Shown: piece by piece, positions 6,620 through 15,868 of the stretch | Layout: each line of letters begins with the position of its first letter | How positions within the stretch are numbered: position 1 is the first letter of the stretch | Origin: Anaerolineae bacterium | Lineage (GTDB): Bacteria > Chloroflexota > Anaerolineae > 4572-78 > J111 | Reading direction: 5' to 3' | Length of the DNA stretch: 48,306 nt | NCBI GenBank assembly: GCA_022071955.1 | Contig: JAJVIM010000035.1 | Coordinates: 1 to 48,306, forward strand | Program-made: the position numbers and the translations under genes | The notes under the pieces: model-generated | The model's input: the letters and a program-made list of their open reading frames with translations, nothing else | Databases searched by the model: none | Told to the model about the DNA's origin: nothing

Positions 6620-7342
6620 GTGGTTCGCAAAATAGTCATTGTTTTACTCATCCTGTCAGTGTTTGCCCTGCTGGGGCTGGGCTACCTGCAATTTAGCGAT
6701 GATTCGGCCTGGGTGCTGGCCCACGACATCCCCCGCTACCACCAGCTTACCGCCGGCGACCTGACCGAACAACGCTTTGCCCGGCTGCGCGACGAGCGCC
6801 TCAAAGCGCTCATCATCACCAACCCGGGCCAGATCGTCGGCAAATACGCGAGCCGCGAAATGCAGGCCGGCGAAATCCTGGTCAACAACGGGGCGCTGCT
6901 TGATCAACTGCCGCCGGGCCGCTGCTTCTCGTCGGGCCGCTGCCTGGAAGAAGGCCAGACCGCCTGGGAGATTGGCTTTAACGAGGTGGATACCGTGGGC
7001 GGGCGGGTGACGATGGATGATTACGTGGACATCATCCTGATTGACGACGCCCGCAAACGGCTGACCTTTTTCCTGCAAAAGATAAGGCCGCTGGAGATTA
7101 CAGGCAGTACGTTCCTGTTTGGCTTCACCCCTGAACAGGTAGCCATTTTGCGCGGGATGCAGGGCGCGAGCGAATTCAGAATGGGGCTGCTGCTCAACCA
7201 GGAAAACAACGAATTGCAGGAACAATTCAAAGAGTATTCGATGGATTACCGGCAGTTCAGTTCGGATTTATTCCCAATGCCGACGCCGACCCCCACGCCT
7301 GTCCTGAGCAGCGTCGAAGGGCCGGCAGCAGAGGGGGAATGA
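6620..7342 (+). CDS. cpaB: CpaB/RcpC-like Flp pilus protein with SAF domain
   Basis: The 240-residue product starts with GTG 8 bp after an AAAGGA site. It has one N-terminal membrane segment (about residues 4-25) followed by a SAF-like domain, recognisable from VLAHDIPRYHQLTAGDLTEQ and VGKYASREMQAGEILVNNGAL, as in CpaB/RcpC proteins of Tad pilus systems. The middle part (GGRVTMDDYVDIILID) matches the RcpC-type second domain. In diderms CpaB works with the CpaC secretin; none is found here, so this version probably acts at the outer face of the cell membrane. The tail is Pro/Thr-rich and ends in VLSSVEGP, which comes from a repetitive DNA insertion. It overlaps cpaE by 4 bp. Confidence 0.85.
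   Translation: MVRKIVIVLLILSVFALLGLGYLQFSDDSAWVLAHDIPRYHQLTAGDLTEQRFARLRDERLKALIITNPGQIVGKYASREMQAGEILVNNGALLDQLPPGRCFSSGRCLEEGQTAWEIGFNEVDTVGGRVTMDDYVDIILIDDARKRLTFFLQKIRPLEITGSTFLFGFTPEQVAILRGMQGASEFRMGLLLNQENNELQEQFKEYSMDYRQFSSDLFPMPTPTPTPVLSSVEGPAAEGE
7298..7322 (+). repeat. REP-like repetitive sequence at the 3' end of cpaB
   Basis: The DNA CCTGTCCTGAGCAGCGTCGA followed by AGGGCC encodes the VLSSVEG tail. It resembles a short dispersed repeat (CCTGTCCTGAGC...CGAAGGG) commonly seen at gene ends in several bacterial groups; that is from memory. Only one copy was noticed here, so it looks like an insertion extending the C-terminus of CpaB. Confidence 0.45.
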
Positions 7343-8532
7343 TGCGCAGTTTGCTATTGGTCGCCAACGATTTCCACCAGCCGCTTTACCTGGAGTTGCA
7401 GGCCAAATACGCTGTGCGTTTCATCGCCCAGGTGACAACCTTGCGCCAGGCGGCGGCGCTGCTTCAGACCGGGGGCCAATTCCCCGAAGTTGTCATTCTC
7501 GGCCACGACCTGTCTCCGGCCGGCCAGGTGGTTGAGTTTGTGCGCCAGGCGCAGGCCAACCCGACCTTACGTAAACTGCGCTTTGTGGCGCTGCTGGATC
7601 AGACCGCCGCCTTTCTGGGCAGCGAGTTAACCGGCGCCGCCGAAACGATGATCTTGCAACAAACGACGCCGGAGAGCCTGGCGGCGGCGTTGAATGCCGA
7701 CCCGGTGCGCCTCGGCCGGACAACGGCCCTGACCATCGTCAACGTCAAGGGCGGCACCGGCAAAACGTCGCTGCTGGTCAACCTGGCGGCGACGCTGGCC
7801 GGGCGGGGGCTGAAAACCGCCGTGCTGGACGCCGATGTGGTGGACGGCAATGTCGGCCAGGCGCTGGGGCTGCCGGACACGGCCGAAACCGTGGACAGGC
7901 TGGCGGCGGAGATTGGGCGGGGACAGGACGCCAACGCTGCCCTGCCCCGGTATCTCTCCCAACGCGGCGACAACCTGTTTGTGCTGCCGGCGCCGGGGCG
8001 CAGTGACTTTGGCCAGGACCATCTGAACGAAGTCACCGCCGGGGCCATTTTCAACGCTTTTGTGGCCCACCGCTTTGATTTGGTGCTGGTCGATCTGCCG
8101 GGCAATGTCCGGGCCACGCCCTTCATCGCCACATTAGCCGCCTACCCGGCGGCCTGGTTTTATTTACTCTACCCCACCGACCGGGCCTTCGGGCAGAAAG
8201 GCTTTTCCGGCGCGGCCCAGATCGTTCACGGCCTGGCTGCCGGCCGGCGGGGCCGGATTGTGGTCTACCACAACGGCGACAGCCACTGGACGGAGAATGA
8301 GTTGAGCGAACGGTGGGGGCTGCCGGTAGCCGGGGCCATCCCCCACGAGCCGCTGGTGGAGCAGAGCCAGCGGGCCGGGCAGACGGCGGCGGAATATATC
8401 GCCGACCGGGCCGGCTTGCTGGCCCGAACCCGCCAGGCGCTGCGCCTGGGGCCGGGCCGGGCCTACCTGGCCGCTATCGACGCCCTGGCCGCCCGGATCA
8501 TCGACCATGATTTGACGGAGGCGGGCCAATGA
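7339..8532 (+). CDS. cpaE: CpaE/TadZ-type pilus localisation ATPase
   Basis: The 397-residue product has an N-terminal receiver-like domain (about 1-115; VVILGHDLSP at about 51-60) and a MinD/ParA-like ATPase domain. The deviant Walker A is KGGTGKTS at 137-144, followed by switch residues in DADVVDGNVG (about 164-173) and a Walker B-like DLVLVDLPG. TadZ/CpaE proteins place the Tad pilus machinery within the cell. The gene starts at ATG 7339, overlapping the cpaB stop, and its own stop overlaps the start of cpaF1, so three pilus genes are translationally coupled. The receiver-like domain lacks an obvious acidic phosphorylation pocket, as in many TadZ proteins. Confidence 0.9.
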   Translation: MMRSLLLVANDFHQPLYLELQAKYAVRFIAQVTTLRQAAALLQTGGQFPEVVILGHDLSPAGQVVEFVRQAQANPTLRKLRFVALLDQTAAFLGSELTGAAETMILQQTTPESLAAALNADPVRLGRTTALTIVNVKGGTGKTSLLVNLAATLAGRGLKTAVLDADVVDGNVGQALGLPDTAETVDRLAAEIGRGQDANAALPRYLSQRGDNLFVLPAPGRSDFGQDHLNEVTAGAIFNAFVAHRFDLVLVDLPGNVRATPFIATLAAYPAAWFYLLYPTDRAFGQKGFSGAAQIVHGLAAGRRGRIVVYHNGDSHWTENELSERWGLPVAGAIPHEPLVEQSQRAGQTAAEYIADRAGLLARTRQALRLGPGRAYLAAIDALAARIIDHDLTEAGQ

Positions 8533-10886
8533 CCACCCCCAAACCGCGCCAGTTGACCGAAGGCCGCGATTACCTGGCCTTCCAGATGAAGGCGGCCGCC
8601 GTGCCGCTGGCAGACAGGCAAAAAGAAGCGGTGCGCCTGTACCTGACCCGCAACCCGGAAGTGGCGCCGGTGCTGAACCCCTTTGTCCGCAAGCCGCCGG
8701 AGGAGCGCGAACGCCTCATCCGGGCGGCGCTGCGGCAGTGCATTGCCGACGGGGTGGTGGCCCAGGCCAACCACCTGGGCGAGCAGCATCGCTACCGCGC
8801 CCCCGACGAGGCGCTGGTGAACGCCCTGTACGCCCAGGTGGTTGGCCTGGATGTGCTGGAAACCCTGCTCCAGGATGAGGAAGTCTCCTCGATCACGGTC
8901 ATCAACGAAAGCAGCATCCTGTACGAAAAGAGCGGGCGCACCTATGTCCACCCCGGCGGCTTTGAAAGCCGCGAGCGGATGATTGAGGTCATCAAGAACC
9001 TGGCCATCCGCGGCGGGCAGCAGCTCACCCCGACCGCGCCGACGGCCGACCTGGCCTTTCCGCCGCCGCAGGTGGTGCGCATCCACCTGTCGATTGACCC
9101 GGTCACGCCCCGTTTTGGCGGCTTTATGGCCCTGCGGCGGGGTCGGGCTGTGGCCTGGACGCTGGAAAAGCTGGTCAGCAAGGGGGTGATGGATGACGAT
9201 GTGGCCGACTTTTTACGGGCCTTAATGAAAATCCCGGCCTCGGTCATCGTTGGCGGCGAACCGGCCAGCGGCAAAACGACGCTGCTGGAAGTGATGATCT
9301 CGCTGCTGGAAGGGCAGCACGTGTGCGTGCTGGAACAGGCCGCCGAACTGAACCCGACCAACCGGCTGCTAAGTTACTTTGAAGTGCCGCCGGCCAGCGA
9401 AACTATCTCGCTGGCGACGCTGACCATCGACAGCCTGCGCAAAAACGCCCAGGTGGTCATCATCGGCGAAACGCGCGGCGCGGAAACCGGCTGGCTGCTG
9501 TTTATCGCCGGGGCGATGAAGGCGATTATGACCACCCTGCACGGGCGCGACAGCCGCCAGGTTGTCGAGCGGCTGGCGACCAACGCCCAGATTCAGGGTG
9601 AGCCGCCCTCGCCGTTCATCGGCAACAAGGAACTGGCCAAACAGGCCGTGGCCAACGCCTTTGATTTTGTCATCCACTGCACCCAACTGCCTGACGGCCG
9701 GCGGGTGGTCAGTGCCATCGACCACATCGCCGGGGTGCAGGGCGAAACCATTGTCCTGGACACGGTGGCCAAGGCGGTGGTTGATGTCGATGAGGGGGTG
9801 GGCGGGCGCAAACAACTGCACGTGCGTTGGGACTGGTCGCCGGCCTGGCAATCAGGCGGCGCCAATAGCCGGCGCTGGCAGCTGCCGCCTGACCTGGACT
9901 TTTACCTGCGCATGGCCGAGGTGCGGGCCGAGGTGGCCCACGAGGAAAGCGGCACGGCCGGGGCCAGGCAGCACGAGCAGTATCAACGGGCCTGTTACGC
10001 CCTGGATCAGGCCGGCTTTGCCCCGGCGGCCCAGCTATTTGCCGAACTGCTACAAACCTCGCCGGCCGGCTACCTGGACGCCGAAGCCCGCCTGCGCCGG
10101 GCGCTGCAAGGGCTGGGCCGCTGGGACGGGCTGCTCAGGCAGGCCGAAAAAGCGGAACAGGCGCTGGGCGGCCTGGTGCGGCGGCGGCAGTGGGCGCGGC
10201 TGGCCCAGGCGCTGCGCGAACTGGAAAGCAGCGTCGAATTGCGGGCGGCCTTGAGCCAGCAGGTTGACCTGAAGAAATATAGCCAGGTGTTGGCCCAGGG
10301 CCAACGCCGGGAAAGCGACTGGATCGCCACCCGCCGGGCGGCGGCCAACCTGCTTTCCCGCGGCGAGCCGGAGCAGGCCGCCGCCGCGCTGCGCCAGGTC
10401 AACGTCTCGGGCCTGAGTGACGACCTGCGCGACGAGGCCCGCCGGCTGCGGCTGGAAGCGCTGCAACTGGGGCTGCAGCAGCCGCGCCTGTCCGGTGAAA
10501 AGGCGCTGCTGATCTACCACGAAATGTTTGCCCTGGCCGACGAGAATACCGAGCCGGGGCTGCTGGCCCACATCGCCGGGCATATCCGCCGCCTGGAGCA
10601 AAAAGCCGGCGGCGTGGCCGTCGATGTCGGCCAACTTAATGTCGCCGTTTTCACCCATCACGGCGAGCCGGCCCGCAAAACGCCGGGTGACAGCCCGGAG
10701 CAGGCCCGGCACGAACTGTATTTGCGCGGCGTGGTGGCTATGCAGGAAAACCGCTGGACGGCGGCGCTGGGCCATTTTCGCCAAATCCCGGAGTACCGGC
10801 AGGCTGCCGTTTTTATCAAATCCCTGGAAGCCTTGCAACAAGGAGTAGGCAATGGAAAAGCTGCTGACGTGGCCGCCAACGCTTGA
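8529..10886 (+). CDS. cpaF: CpaF/TadA pilus ATPase with long C-terminal TPR-like extension
   Basis: This 785-residue protein is almost twice the length of ordinary CpaF. Residues about 100-440 form the secretion ATPase core: Walker A GEPASGKTT at 243-251, Walker B-like VVIIGETRG at 309-317 and a His box TTLHGRD at 335-341. The ATPase would power Tad pilus assembly from the cytoplasmic side of TadB/TadC. From about residue 470 onward the protein is built of helical repeats rich in Ala, Leu, Arg and Glu (for example ACYALDQAGFAPAAQLFAEL and LYLRGVVAMQENRWTAALGH), which look like tetratricopeptide repeats. It overlaps cpaE by 4 bp and the tadB gene by 35 bp. A second, normal-sized CpaF is encoded at 12856. 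Confidence 0.9.
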   Translation: MTTPKPRQLTEGRDYLAFQMKAAAVPLADRQKEAVRLYLTRNPEVAPVLNPFVRKPPEERERLIRAALRQCIADGVVAQANHLGEQHRYRAPDEALVNALYAQVVGLDVLETLLQDEEVSSITVINESSILYEKSGRTYVHPGGFESRERMIEVIKNLAIRGGQQLTPTAPTADLAFPPPQVVRIHLSIDPVTPRFGGFMALRRGRAVAWTLEKLVSKGVMDDDVADFLRALMKIPASVIVGGEPASGKTTLLEVMISLLEGQHVCVLEQAAELNPTNRLLSYFEVPPASETISLATLTIDSLRKNAQVVIIGETRGAETGWLLFIAGAMKAIMTTLHGRDSRQVVERLATNAQIQGEPPSPFIGNKELAKQAVANAFDFVIHCTQLPDGRRVVSAIDHIAGVQGETIVLDTVAKAVVDVDEGVGGRKQLHVRWDWSPAWQSGGANSRRWQLPPDLDFYLRMAEVRAEVAHEESGTAGARQHEQYQRACYALDQAGFAPAAQLFAELLQTSPAGYLDAEARLRRALQGLGRWDGLLRQAEKAEQALGGLVRRRQWARLAQALRELESSVELRAALSQQVDLKKYSQVLAQGQRRESDWIATRRAAANLLSRGEPEQAAAALRQVNVSGLSDDLRDEARRLRLEALQLGLQQPRLSGEKALLIYHEMFALADENTEPGLLAHIAGHIRRLEQKAGGVAVDVGQLNVAVFTHHGEPARKTPGDSPEQARHELYLRGVVAMQENRWTAALGHFRQIPEYRQAAVFIKSLEALQQGVGNGKAADVAANA

Positions 10887-11775
10887 GATTACCCTGGACG
10901 AGCGGGTGATTGTGGCCCTGTTTGCCGCAATGGGCCTGTTTGTCGGGCTGCTGCTGGTTGAGATTCGCTGGCGCAAGCCGGCTGCCGATGAAATCGGCAG
11001 GGCTGATAACCGCCCGGACTGGGACAAACCGCCCGCGCCCCTGGCCCCCGGCCTGGCGCTGCTGGCGGCCCTGCTTGGCGGCCTGCTGCCGGGGTTGGCC
11101 CTGACGCTGTACCTGGGGCCGGTGCTGGGCATTCCGGTCGGCATCCTGGGCGCGTGGCTGATCCCGTCCGGTCTGGTGGCCCGTGCCCGCAGCCGCTGGG
11201 CCAACGCGATGGACGACGCCGCCCTGTCGCTGCTGCAGCTCATCATTCTCAAACTGCAAAGCGGCCAGTCGCTGCTGCCGGCCCTGGATGAACTGTGCCG
11301 CAGCGGCAGCCTCAACCGGCTGCTGGCAACCGACCTGACCGACTTCATTGTTTCGCCGGTGGCCGGCGGGGCCAGCCTGCCGGCGGTGCTGGCCCAACTG
11401 CGCGATTCGCCGCGTTACGCCAACACCTGGCGCTTGCGCCGCATTTTTCGCCACCTGTCCACCGCCACCCGGGCCCAGATGCCGGCCCACAAAATCGCTA
11501 TCCGGCTGGAACTGCTGCAAGAGGCGCTGGTTGAAAGCTACGCCCTGCAACTGGAACTGGAATCTGATCTGGCCCAGGCCAAATATTCGCGCTGGATTGT
11601 GGCCGGCACGCTGCCCATCACCGTCGTGGCCTTCAACTTCTTTGCCCCGGACATTGCCGAAAACCTGTTTGTGACCATTCCGGGGCAAATCGCCATTCTC
11701 TTTGCCGTGGTGATGGTCGTCCTGCTGAACGTGATTGGCACATATATGGCTAAACTGAAGCCGTTGGAATTGTGA
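10852..11775 (+). CDS. tadB: TadB-like inner-membrane platform protein
   Basis: The 307-residue product is a type II secretion F-domain protein. It has an N-terminal membrane segment (about 19-40), a second hydrophobic region (about 65-103), a cytoplasmic helical domain with the typical LLQLIILKLQSGQSLLPALDEL pattern broken here as LLQLIILKLQSG then QSLLPALDEL (about 125-147), and C-terminal membrane helices (about 245-300). TadB and TadC form the membrane platform against which CpaF works. ATG 10852 follows a strong AAGGAG site and lies 35 bp inside the end of the preceding cpaF gene, an unusually long but believable overlap. A repeat-filled spacer separates it from tadC. Confidence 0.88.
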   Translation: MEKLLTWPPTLEITLDERVIVALFAAMGLFVGLLLVEIRWRKPAADEIGRADNRPDWDKPPAPLAPGLALLAALLGGLLPGLALTLYLGPVLGIPVGILGAWLIPSGLVARARSRWANAMDDAALSLLQLIILKLQSGQSLLPALDELCRSGSLNRLLATDLTDFIVSPVAGGASLPAVLAQLRDSPRYANTWRLRRIFRHLSTATRAQMPAHKIAIRLELLQEALVESYALQLELESDLAQAKYSRWIVAGTLPITVVAFNFFAPDIAENLFVTIPGQIAILFAVVMVVLLNVIGTYMAKLKPLEL

Positions 11776-11929
11776 CAGGAATTAGGGGTTAGGAATTGGG
11801 AGTTAGGGGAACAACCCTCTAATCCCTGCTTTGGAAGTTGTGACAGGGGTCAGGCGTTAGGGAAACATTCTCCCTAATTCCTAATTCCTAATTCTTAATT
11901 CTTAATTCTTAATTCCCGCTGGGGGAGCA
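11776..11929. repeat. Intergenic heptamer-repeat hairpin between tadB and tadC
   Basis: The left part is made of variants of TTAGGGG/TTAGGAA and the right part of CCTAATT/CTTAATT units, which are near complements, so a transcript could fold into a long imperfect hairpin. It ends just before the tadC start, whose ribosome site appears to be GGGGGAG. Confidence 0.75.
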
Positions 11930-12742
11930 ATGAATCTGTACGGGGCTTACGCCTTTTTTGTCATCATCACCGGCCTCAACCTGATCATCCTGTTGCTGCC
12001 CGGCCCGGCGCTGACGGTTACGGTGCGGGAAAGCATCATCGCCATCATTGGCGACGAATTGCTGCTGGAAGCGCAGCAGGCGATGAAAGCCGCCCAAAGC
12101 CGCAGCGACATCACCCCGCTGCAAAAACGGCTGCTGCAGGGCTTTGGCATATTGGCCGGCGTCCCGGTGACCCTGGTGCTGCTCTTTTTCGCCCGCTGGG
12201 AATATGCCCTGACGTTGGGCGGCCTGATCTCGGTATTTGGCATTTTGTGGCCGGCAGCGATTTGGAAAGGCAATGTTACCCGCAAGCTGGCTGACGCGGT
12301 GTACCGCGACGTGCCGGACCTTGTCAGCTTTCTGCGGCTCAATGTCGGCGAAGGGCGCAGCCTGAAAGAAGTGCTGGACGCCTATGTGGCCGACAGCCGG
12401 GACGACAACCTGCTGGCCGGTGAAATCCGGCAGGTATTGCGCCTGGCCGAAGGCGGGGCCAACCTGTTTGACCAGTTTGAGCGGACGGCAGCCAGATTCC
12501 CGTTCAACGATCTGCTGCAATGCGCCATCGCCTTGCGCCAGGTAGAGGAAGCCGACGAGCCGCAGGTGGTGCTGCAATCGCTGTACGAACTGATCCGGGC
12601 CGTGCGCATCGCGGCCCGCAAAAAAGAGATCAAGGGCCGGGTGTTGACCTCGATTGTGCTGGGCGTCGCCTTTTTGATGCCGGCGCTGTTCGCCCTCATC
12701 CTGACCCCGGCTCTGGTCACGTTTAATGATCTGTGGAAGTAG
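11930..12742 (+). CDS. tadC: TadC-like inner-membrane platform protein
   Basis: The 270-residue product has an N-terminal membrane helix (about 6-25), two helices near 72-110, a cytoplasmic F-domain (about 115-225) with the motif DVPDLVSFLRLNVGEG and the partner motif LDAYVADSRDDNLLAGEIRQ, and a C-terminal membrane helix (about 242-262). This is the usual plan of TadC, partner of TadB in the pilus platform. ATG 11930 follows GGGGGAG. It is bounded on both sides by short-repeat hairpins and lies between the two CpaF genes, which makes co-transcription with the rest of the Tad cluster likely while allowing separate control of translation. Confidence 0.88.
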   Translation: MNLYGAYAFFVIITGLNLIILLLPGPALTVTVRESIIAIIGDELLLEAQQAMKAAQSRSDITPLQKRLLQGFGILAGVPVTLVLLFFARWEYALTLGGLISVFGILWPAAIWKGNVTRKLADAVYRDVPDLVSFLRLNVGEGRSLKEVLDAYVADSRDDNLLAGEIRQVLRLAEGGANLFDQFERTAARFPFNDLLQCAIALRQVEEADEPQVVLQSLYELIRAVRIAARKKEIKGRVLTSIVLGVAFLMPALFALILTPALVTFNDLWK

Positions 12743-12855
12743 CAGTCAATGAGCAATTATCAATGAGCAATTATCAATTTGAAGTAGTAGTTTTTGTTCA
12801 TTGTTCATTGTTCATTGTTCATTGTTCATTGTTCATTGACTAAAGCGAGGAATTT
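12743..12855. repeat. Intergenic TTCATTG heptamer array with complementary left arm
   Basis: Six tandem TTCATTG units on the right face a left arm with two CAATGAGCAATTAT units. The outermost AGTCAATGA and TCATTGACT are exact complements, so the spacer can fold on itself. A GCGAGG ribosome site precedes the second cpaF. Confidence 0.8.
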
Positions 12856-14175
12856 ATGACGAATCACGATCACCCGCCGGCGACAGGCCCCCTGGCCGCC
12901 GCGCCGGAAGACAGGGAAAAGGTGGTGCTGGAGATTACCCGCCAGATTCTGGCCCGGCTGAACGCCCAGTTGGCCCGGGATAACTACTGGCAAAAGAACG
13001 GCGATTTCCAGCCGGTGATGCGCCGGCTGATTGCCGAGATGACCCGCGAACTGGGGCCGGCGCTGGGGGCGGAAGCCAACGCGGTCTACCAGTCGGTGCA
13101 GGATTTGGTGGCTGAACTGGGCTGGTACGGGCCGCTGCAAGAGGCGATGTCCGGGGAGGATGTCACGGTTATTATCATCAATTCCCCGGAGCGGCCCTTT
13201 CTGTTTGAGCAAAACGGCAAGGTGCGCAAAGCGCCGTGGGCCGTATCGTCGGAGTGGCTGAAATTCATTGTGGCCGCCTTTCGGCGGCGGCGCGGCCTGG
13301 GGGCGGCCCTGCCGGCCCGCTATACCGGGGCGGTAGCCCGCCCGCCGATGCGCTACACCTGGGTGTCCGGCGCGTTCGCGGTCAACGGCGACACGCTCTA
13401 CATCCGCAAGTTTCGGCGCTATCCGCTGACCCTCAAAGACCAGGTTGAGGCCGGGGTGTTGACCCGCGAAGCCGCCGAGTTCCTGGACATGGCCGTCAAG
13501 GCCAAAGTCAATCTCATTGTGTCCGGCGGCAGCGGGGCCGGCAAAACCACCCTGACCACCACCCTCTGCCTGTCCATCCCGCGCAACGAGCGGGTGGTCA
13601 CGGTGGAGGACGAACACGAAATCTACCTGGAAGAATCGCTGGACAACTTTGTGGCCTACGAACTCAACCCCGAAGAGCCGGGGACGACGCTATCCGACCT
13701 GCTGCGCCACGTCGGGTTGAAAGTGGCCCCGGATCGGGTCATTGTCGGCGAGGTGCGCGGCCAGGAAGCCTTTGATCTGTTGCAGGCGATGAACACCGGC
13801 ATCGACGGCTCGATGGCTACCATTCACGCCAACAGCCCGGCCGATGGCCTGACCAAGTGGGCCGACTATGTGATGATGAGCAGCAATCCGCCGCCGCTGG
13901 ATGTGATTTACAGCCGGATTGCCGCCCAGCGCCCGCTGGTGGCGCAGATTGCCCGGCTGTCCGACGGCCGGCGCATGGTCACCGGCATTGCCGAGTGCGT
14001 CTCGGCCCACAAAACAACTTTTGAGACCCAGGCCCTGTTTCAGCTTGAAAACGGGGCGCTGACTCGCACCCGCACCCCGTTCAGCCGCGACCTGGCCGAC
14101 CGGCTGGCCCCGGTCAAACAACTGCTGGAACAGCGCCGCAGCCGGATCAGCCAGATCAAGCCGGTGACCCGCTAG
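12856..14175 (+). CDS. cpaF: CpaF/TadA-type secretion ATPase, second copy
   Basis: The 439-residue product has the standard CpaF length. Walker A is SGGSGAGKTT (223-232), the acidic box VTVEDEHEIYLEE (248-260), Walker B-like VIVGEVRGQE (295-304) and the His box ATIHANSP (321-328). All catalytic elements look intact. It resembles the VirB11/PulE group less than true CpaF in length and in the N-terminal helical region. Together with the 785-residue CpaF at 8529 it suggests either separate motors for extension and another step, or one for the pilus and one serving the type IV secretion part. An AAAGGA site for the next gene overlaps its downstream edge. Confidence 0.92.
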   Translation: MTNHDHPPATGPLAAAPEDREKVVLEITRQILARLNAQLARDNYWQKNGDFQPVMRRLIAEMTRELGPALGAEANAVYQSVQDLVAELGWYGPLQEAMSGEDVTVIIINSPERPFLFEQNGKVRKAPWAVSSEWLKFIVAAFRRRRGLGAALPARYTGAVARPPMRYTWVSGAFAVNGDTLYIRKFRRYPLTLKDQVEAGVLTREAAEFLDMAVKAKVNLIVSGGSGAGKTTLTTTLCLSIPRNERVVTVEDEHEIYLEESLDNFVAYELNPEEPGTTLSDLLRHVGLKVAPDRVIVGEVRGQEAFDLLQAMNTGIDGSMATIHANSPADGLTKWADYVMMSSNPPPLDVIYSRIAAQRPLVAQIARLSDGRRMVTGIAECVSAHKTTFETQALFQLENGALTRTRTPFSRDLADRLAPVKQLLEQRRSRISQIKPVTR

Positions 14176-14186
14176 AAAGGATGCTT

Positions 14187-15773
14187 ATGAAGCGCAAAAC
14201 CCTCTGGATATATCTCATTCTGGCCGGCCTGGGGGTAGCCCTGGGGCTGCTGGGCAGTTTCTGGGGCTGGTCAGCGCCGGCAGCGGCGCGCCCGCTGCCG
14301 GCGCCCGACGAAATCATCGGCGCGGTGTACAACGACCTGAACGGCAACGGGGTGTTGGACGCCGGCGAAACAGGGCTGGACGGGGTCAATGTCCAGTTGA
14401 CCAACCCTGCCGGCGACACGACCACGGTCAGCACCTCCGGCGGCGGTATCTTCATTTTTGGCCCGCCGGAGGTATTGACCGGCACCCATACCCTGACCCT
14501 GCTGACCCCGGCCGGCTACAGCCCCACCGGGCCGACCACGCTGACGGTCAACAAGCAGGCCGGCGTTGAAGCCAACGACAACAACTTTGGCTTGCAGGCT
14601 CAGGCGACAGCCACGCCCACCCCGCTGCCGGCCTCGATTGCCGGCTATGTCTTCAACGACGCCAACGGCAACGGGGTCCGGGACAGCGGCGAAGCGGGTA
14701 TCTCCGGGATGCAGGTCTCGATCACCGGGCCGGTCACGCGCGGGACGGCCAGCGGCAGCCCCGACGGGTACTACATCTTCACCGCCGTGCCTGACGGTAT
14801 CTACACCATCCAGATTACCTGGGGCGCGGCCTGGTCGGCCACTTCGGCCGCCAGCCTGGTGGTCTCGGTCTCCGGCGGGGTGGGCGTCGAAAATCGCAAC
14901 TTTGGCGGCGCGCCGGCGCCCACGCCGACCGCCACGTCCACCCCAACCGCCACGCCCACCAGCACCAGCCAGCCGCGCTCCCTCAGCTTCAAGGTGGATG
15001 ACGACAACATCAACGATGGGGACTGCGCCGAGTTCAAATGGACGGTTAGCGGCCCGGCGCAAAGCGTCCTGTTTGACGGCGATTCGGTGGCCGCCGCCGG
15101 CAGCCAGGAGGAATGCCCGACCAAGACGAAAAAATACGAACTGCGGGTGGTCTGGACCGATGGCCAGGTAGAAAGCCACACTATTGAGGTTAAGGTCAAG
15201 ACCCCGACGGCGACGCCCGTCCCCTCCACCCCGGTTCCCGCGCCGACGGCCACTTCGGTGACCGGCAGCGGGGTTGCCCTGGCAGTCAACCCCTACCAGG
15301 GCGCGGCCGGCGAAGCCTTTGCCTTTGTCGGCTCCGGGTTCAACGACAACGAGGCCATTTCGATTGGCCTGGCCCAGCCGGACGGGACGGTCATCGGCTT
15401 GCCGGCCCAGCAGGCCAACAGCGCCGGCAGCTTCGCTTTTAGCTTCACCACCAAAGCGGGCGACCAGACCGGGCTGTACACCATGATCACCGAGGGGCAG
15501 GCCAGCCAGCGCCGGGCCAGCGCCGCCTTTATCGTTGATGACGCCCCGACCCCGACCCCGGTGGCTGTGGTCATCAATCAGCAGCCGGACGGGTCGTTCA
15601 GCGGCTCCATCGCCGCCGGCCCCACCCCCGCCGCTACCCTGGACCCGCTGTTGGCCAACGACGATCCGCTGCTGGCCAACCTGACCATCACGCCGCTGGA
15701 TGATGCGGACGCGGCAGCCGGCGGCGCGCCGGCAGCGGTAGACCAACGCCCGGGTGTGGGCGGACGAAAGTGA
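14187..15773 (+). CDS. Secreted surface protein with SdrD B-like repeats
   Basis: ATG 14187 is preferred to ATG 14181 because the AAAGGA ribosome site at 14176-14181 runs into the latter. The product has 528 residues: a signal peptide or anchor (KRKTLWIYLILAGLGVALG), then two SdrD B-like modules each marked by a calcium-loop-like sequence (YNDLNGNGVLDAGE near residue 47 and FNDANGNGVRDSGE near 153). Pro/Thr-rich linkers follow, then an Ig-like domain (KVDDDNINDGDCAEFKW) and another beta-rich domain (GSGFNDNEAISIGLAQPDGT). No C-terminal membrane anchor is present. Such stalk-like proteins often extend from the cell wall and may accompany the pilus machine. It lies between cpaF and another surface protein. 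Confidence 0.8.
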   Translation: MKRKTLWIYLILAGLGVALGLLGSFWGWSAPAAARPLPAPDEIIGAVYNDLNGNGVLDAGETGLDGVNVQLTNPAGDTTTVSTSGGGIFIFGPPEVLTGTHTLTLLTPAGYSPTGPTTLTVNKQAGVEANDNNFGLQAQATATPTPLPASIAGYVFNDANGNGVRDSGEAGISGMQVSITGPVTRGTASGSPDGYYIFTAVPDGIYTIQITWGAAWSATSAASLVVSVSGGVGVENRNFGGAPAPTPTATSTPTATPTSTSQPRSLSFKVDDDNINDGDCAEFKWTVSGPAQSVLFDGDSVAAAGSQEECPTKTKKYELRVVWTDGQVESHTIEVKVKTPTATPVPSTPVPAPTATSVTGSGVALAVNPYQGAAGEAFAFVGSGFNDNEAISIGLAQPDGTVIGLPAQQANSAGSFAFSFTTKAGDQTGLYTMITEGQASQRRASAAFIVDDAPTPTPVAVVINQQPDGSFSGSIAAGPTPAATLDPLLANDDPLLANLTITPLDDADAAAGGAPAAVDQRPGVGGRK

Positions 15774-15868
15774 GGAGTTAGGGGTTAGGAATCAGGAGTT
15801 AGGGAAAGGCTCCCTCCCTAACCCCTAACTCCTAACTCCTAATTCCTAATTCCTGCAAGGAGGGATTT
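15774..15868. repeat. Intergenic TTAGGGG/CCTAACT repeat hairpin
   Basis: Left-arm units AGGAGTTAGGGGTTAGGAAT and right-arm units CCTAACCCCTAACTCC and CCTAATT are complementary around a short GC-rich loop near 15808-15816. The array ends in CTGCAAGGAGG, which provides a strong ribosome site for the gene at 15869. Confidence 0.8.

Noticed and set aside
14271..15746. Long open frame on the - strand opposite the SdrD B-like protein
   Set aside because: It is Gly/Arg-rich low complexity caused by the codon pattern of the + strand gene and has no recognisable domain.
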